Assembly: GCA_945861565.1 (NCBI GenBank)
Contig: CAMAUY010000037.1
Coordinates: 1 to 42,261, forward strand
Length of the DNA stretch: 42,261 nucleotides
Direction: 5' to 3'
Origin: Akkermansia muciniphila
Lineage (GTDB): Bacteria > Verrucomicrobiota > Verrucomicrobiia > Limisphaerales > UBA9464
The position numbers and the translations under genes are program-made. The notes under the pieces are model-generated. The model had not been told where the DNA came from and did not search any database. It saw only the letters and a program-made list of their open reading frames with translations. This document shows, piece by piece, positions 42,148 to 42,261 of this stretch; the stretch's first letter is position 1, and each line of letters opens with the position of its first letter.

Positions 42148-42255
42148 GCTTTCCAGCAGCAGGCAGGCGAGTCCGTTACGCGTGGCGACCGGCAGCGACG
42201 CGAGCTGTAGGCTCAAAGCTCGTCGCCGCCGCTCGCCTGCCTGCTGCTGGAAAGC
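42148..42255. repeat. 24-bp perfect inverted repeat with nested hairpin
   Basis: The arms 42148-42171 and 42232-42255 are exact reverse complements over 24 bp (left arm starts GCTTTCCAGCAGCAGGCAGG). The 60-nt interior holds a second stem: CGGC at 42190-42193 with GCCG at 42228-42231, GCGAC with GTCGC, and GAGCT with AGCTC (42195-42226), with a GC bulge and a 10-nt loop. The inner stem stacks directly on the right outer arm. It could be a structured RNA, a REP/BIME-like element or the end of a miniature mobile element. No T-run follows within the window. Confidence 0.8.
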
Positions 42256-42261
42256 TCGGCC

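Noticed and set aside
42148..42255. Integron attC site
   Set aside because: The ends lack the RYYYAAC and GTTRRRY core sequences, and no integrase or cassette array is visible.

Overview
The window looks like a chromosomal segment of a PVC-superphylum bacterium, most likely Verrucomicrobiota. The reasons are the form of RpoB and RpoC, a paired DUF1549/DUF1553 cytochrome-like protein with a DUF1501 Tat protein, a PfkB kinase of a type common in that phylum, and two giant secreted multidomain proteins. This placement is inferred from family knowledge, not from a search. Base composition is GC-rich throughout. I saw no rRNA or tRNA gene, CRISPR array or insertion sequence with a transposase.

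Left part, + strand (12-14290): rpoB and rpoC, closed by a clear intrinsic terminator. Then come a polytopic membrane protein with C-terminal TPRs, a GT4 glycosyltransferase overlapping a WecA/MraY-type phosphoglycosyltransferase by 4 nt (ATGA), and a PfkB sugar kinase. The three middle genes look like an envelope-glycan set.

Middle (14369-28114): a strong GC hairpin sits between convergent genes. It is followed on the - strand by a 2231-residue secreted subtilisin-family protein with a hydrophobic insert in its catalytic domain and three tandem C-terminal modules, and by a membrane-anchored alpha-solenoid protein. A 0.8 kb gene-poor spacer follows, carrying a 27-bp imperfect inverted repeat. 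Then, on the + strand, are the DUF1549/1553 and DUF1501 genes and a small two-TM protein.

Right part, - strand (28142-35382): a tightly coupled respiratory operon read from right to left. Its order is tetraheme cytochrome c, NrfC-like 4x[4Fe-4S] protein, NrfD-like quinol dehydrogenase, napD, napA, a tetraheme (duplicated) NapB, and a 119-aa unknown protein. No napC, napG or napH is present. The likely electron path is quinol -> NrfD -> NrfC-like -> cytochrome(s) -> NapA -> nitrate. This is the most interesting system in the window.

Far right (35510-42261): a giant secreted protein on the - strand with DxDxDG calcium sites, LVIVD propeller repeats and a beta-rich C-terminus. Its signal peptide lies in another frame, which implies a one-base deletion. 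Beyond it is a decayed region with a palindromic element, a relic of a YoeB-family toxin whose conserved Cys codon has become TGA, and a 24-bp perfect inverted repeat with a nested hairpin near the window edge.
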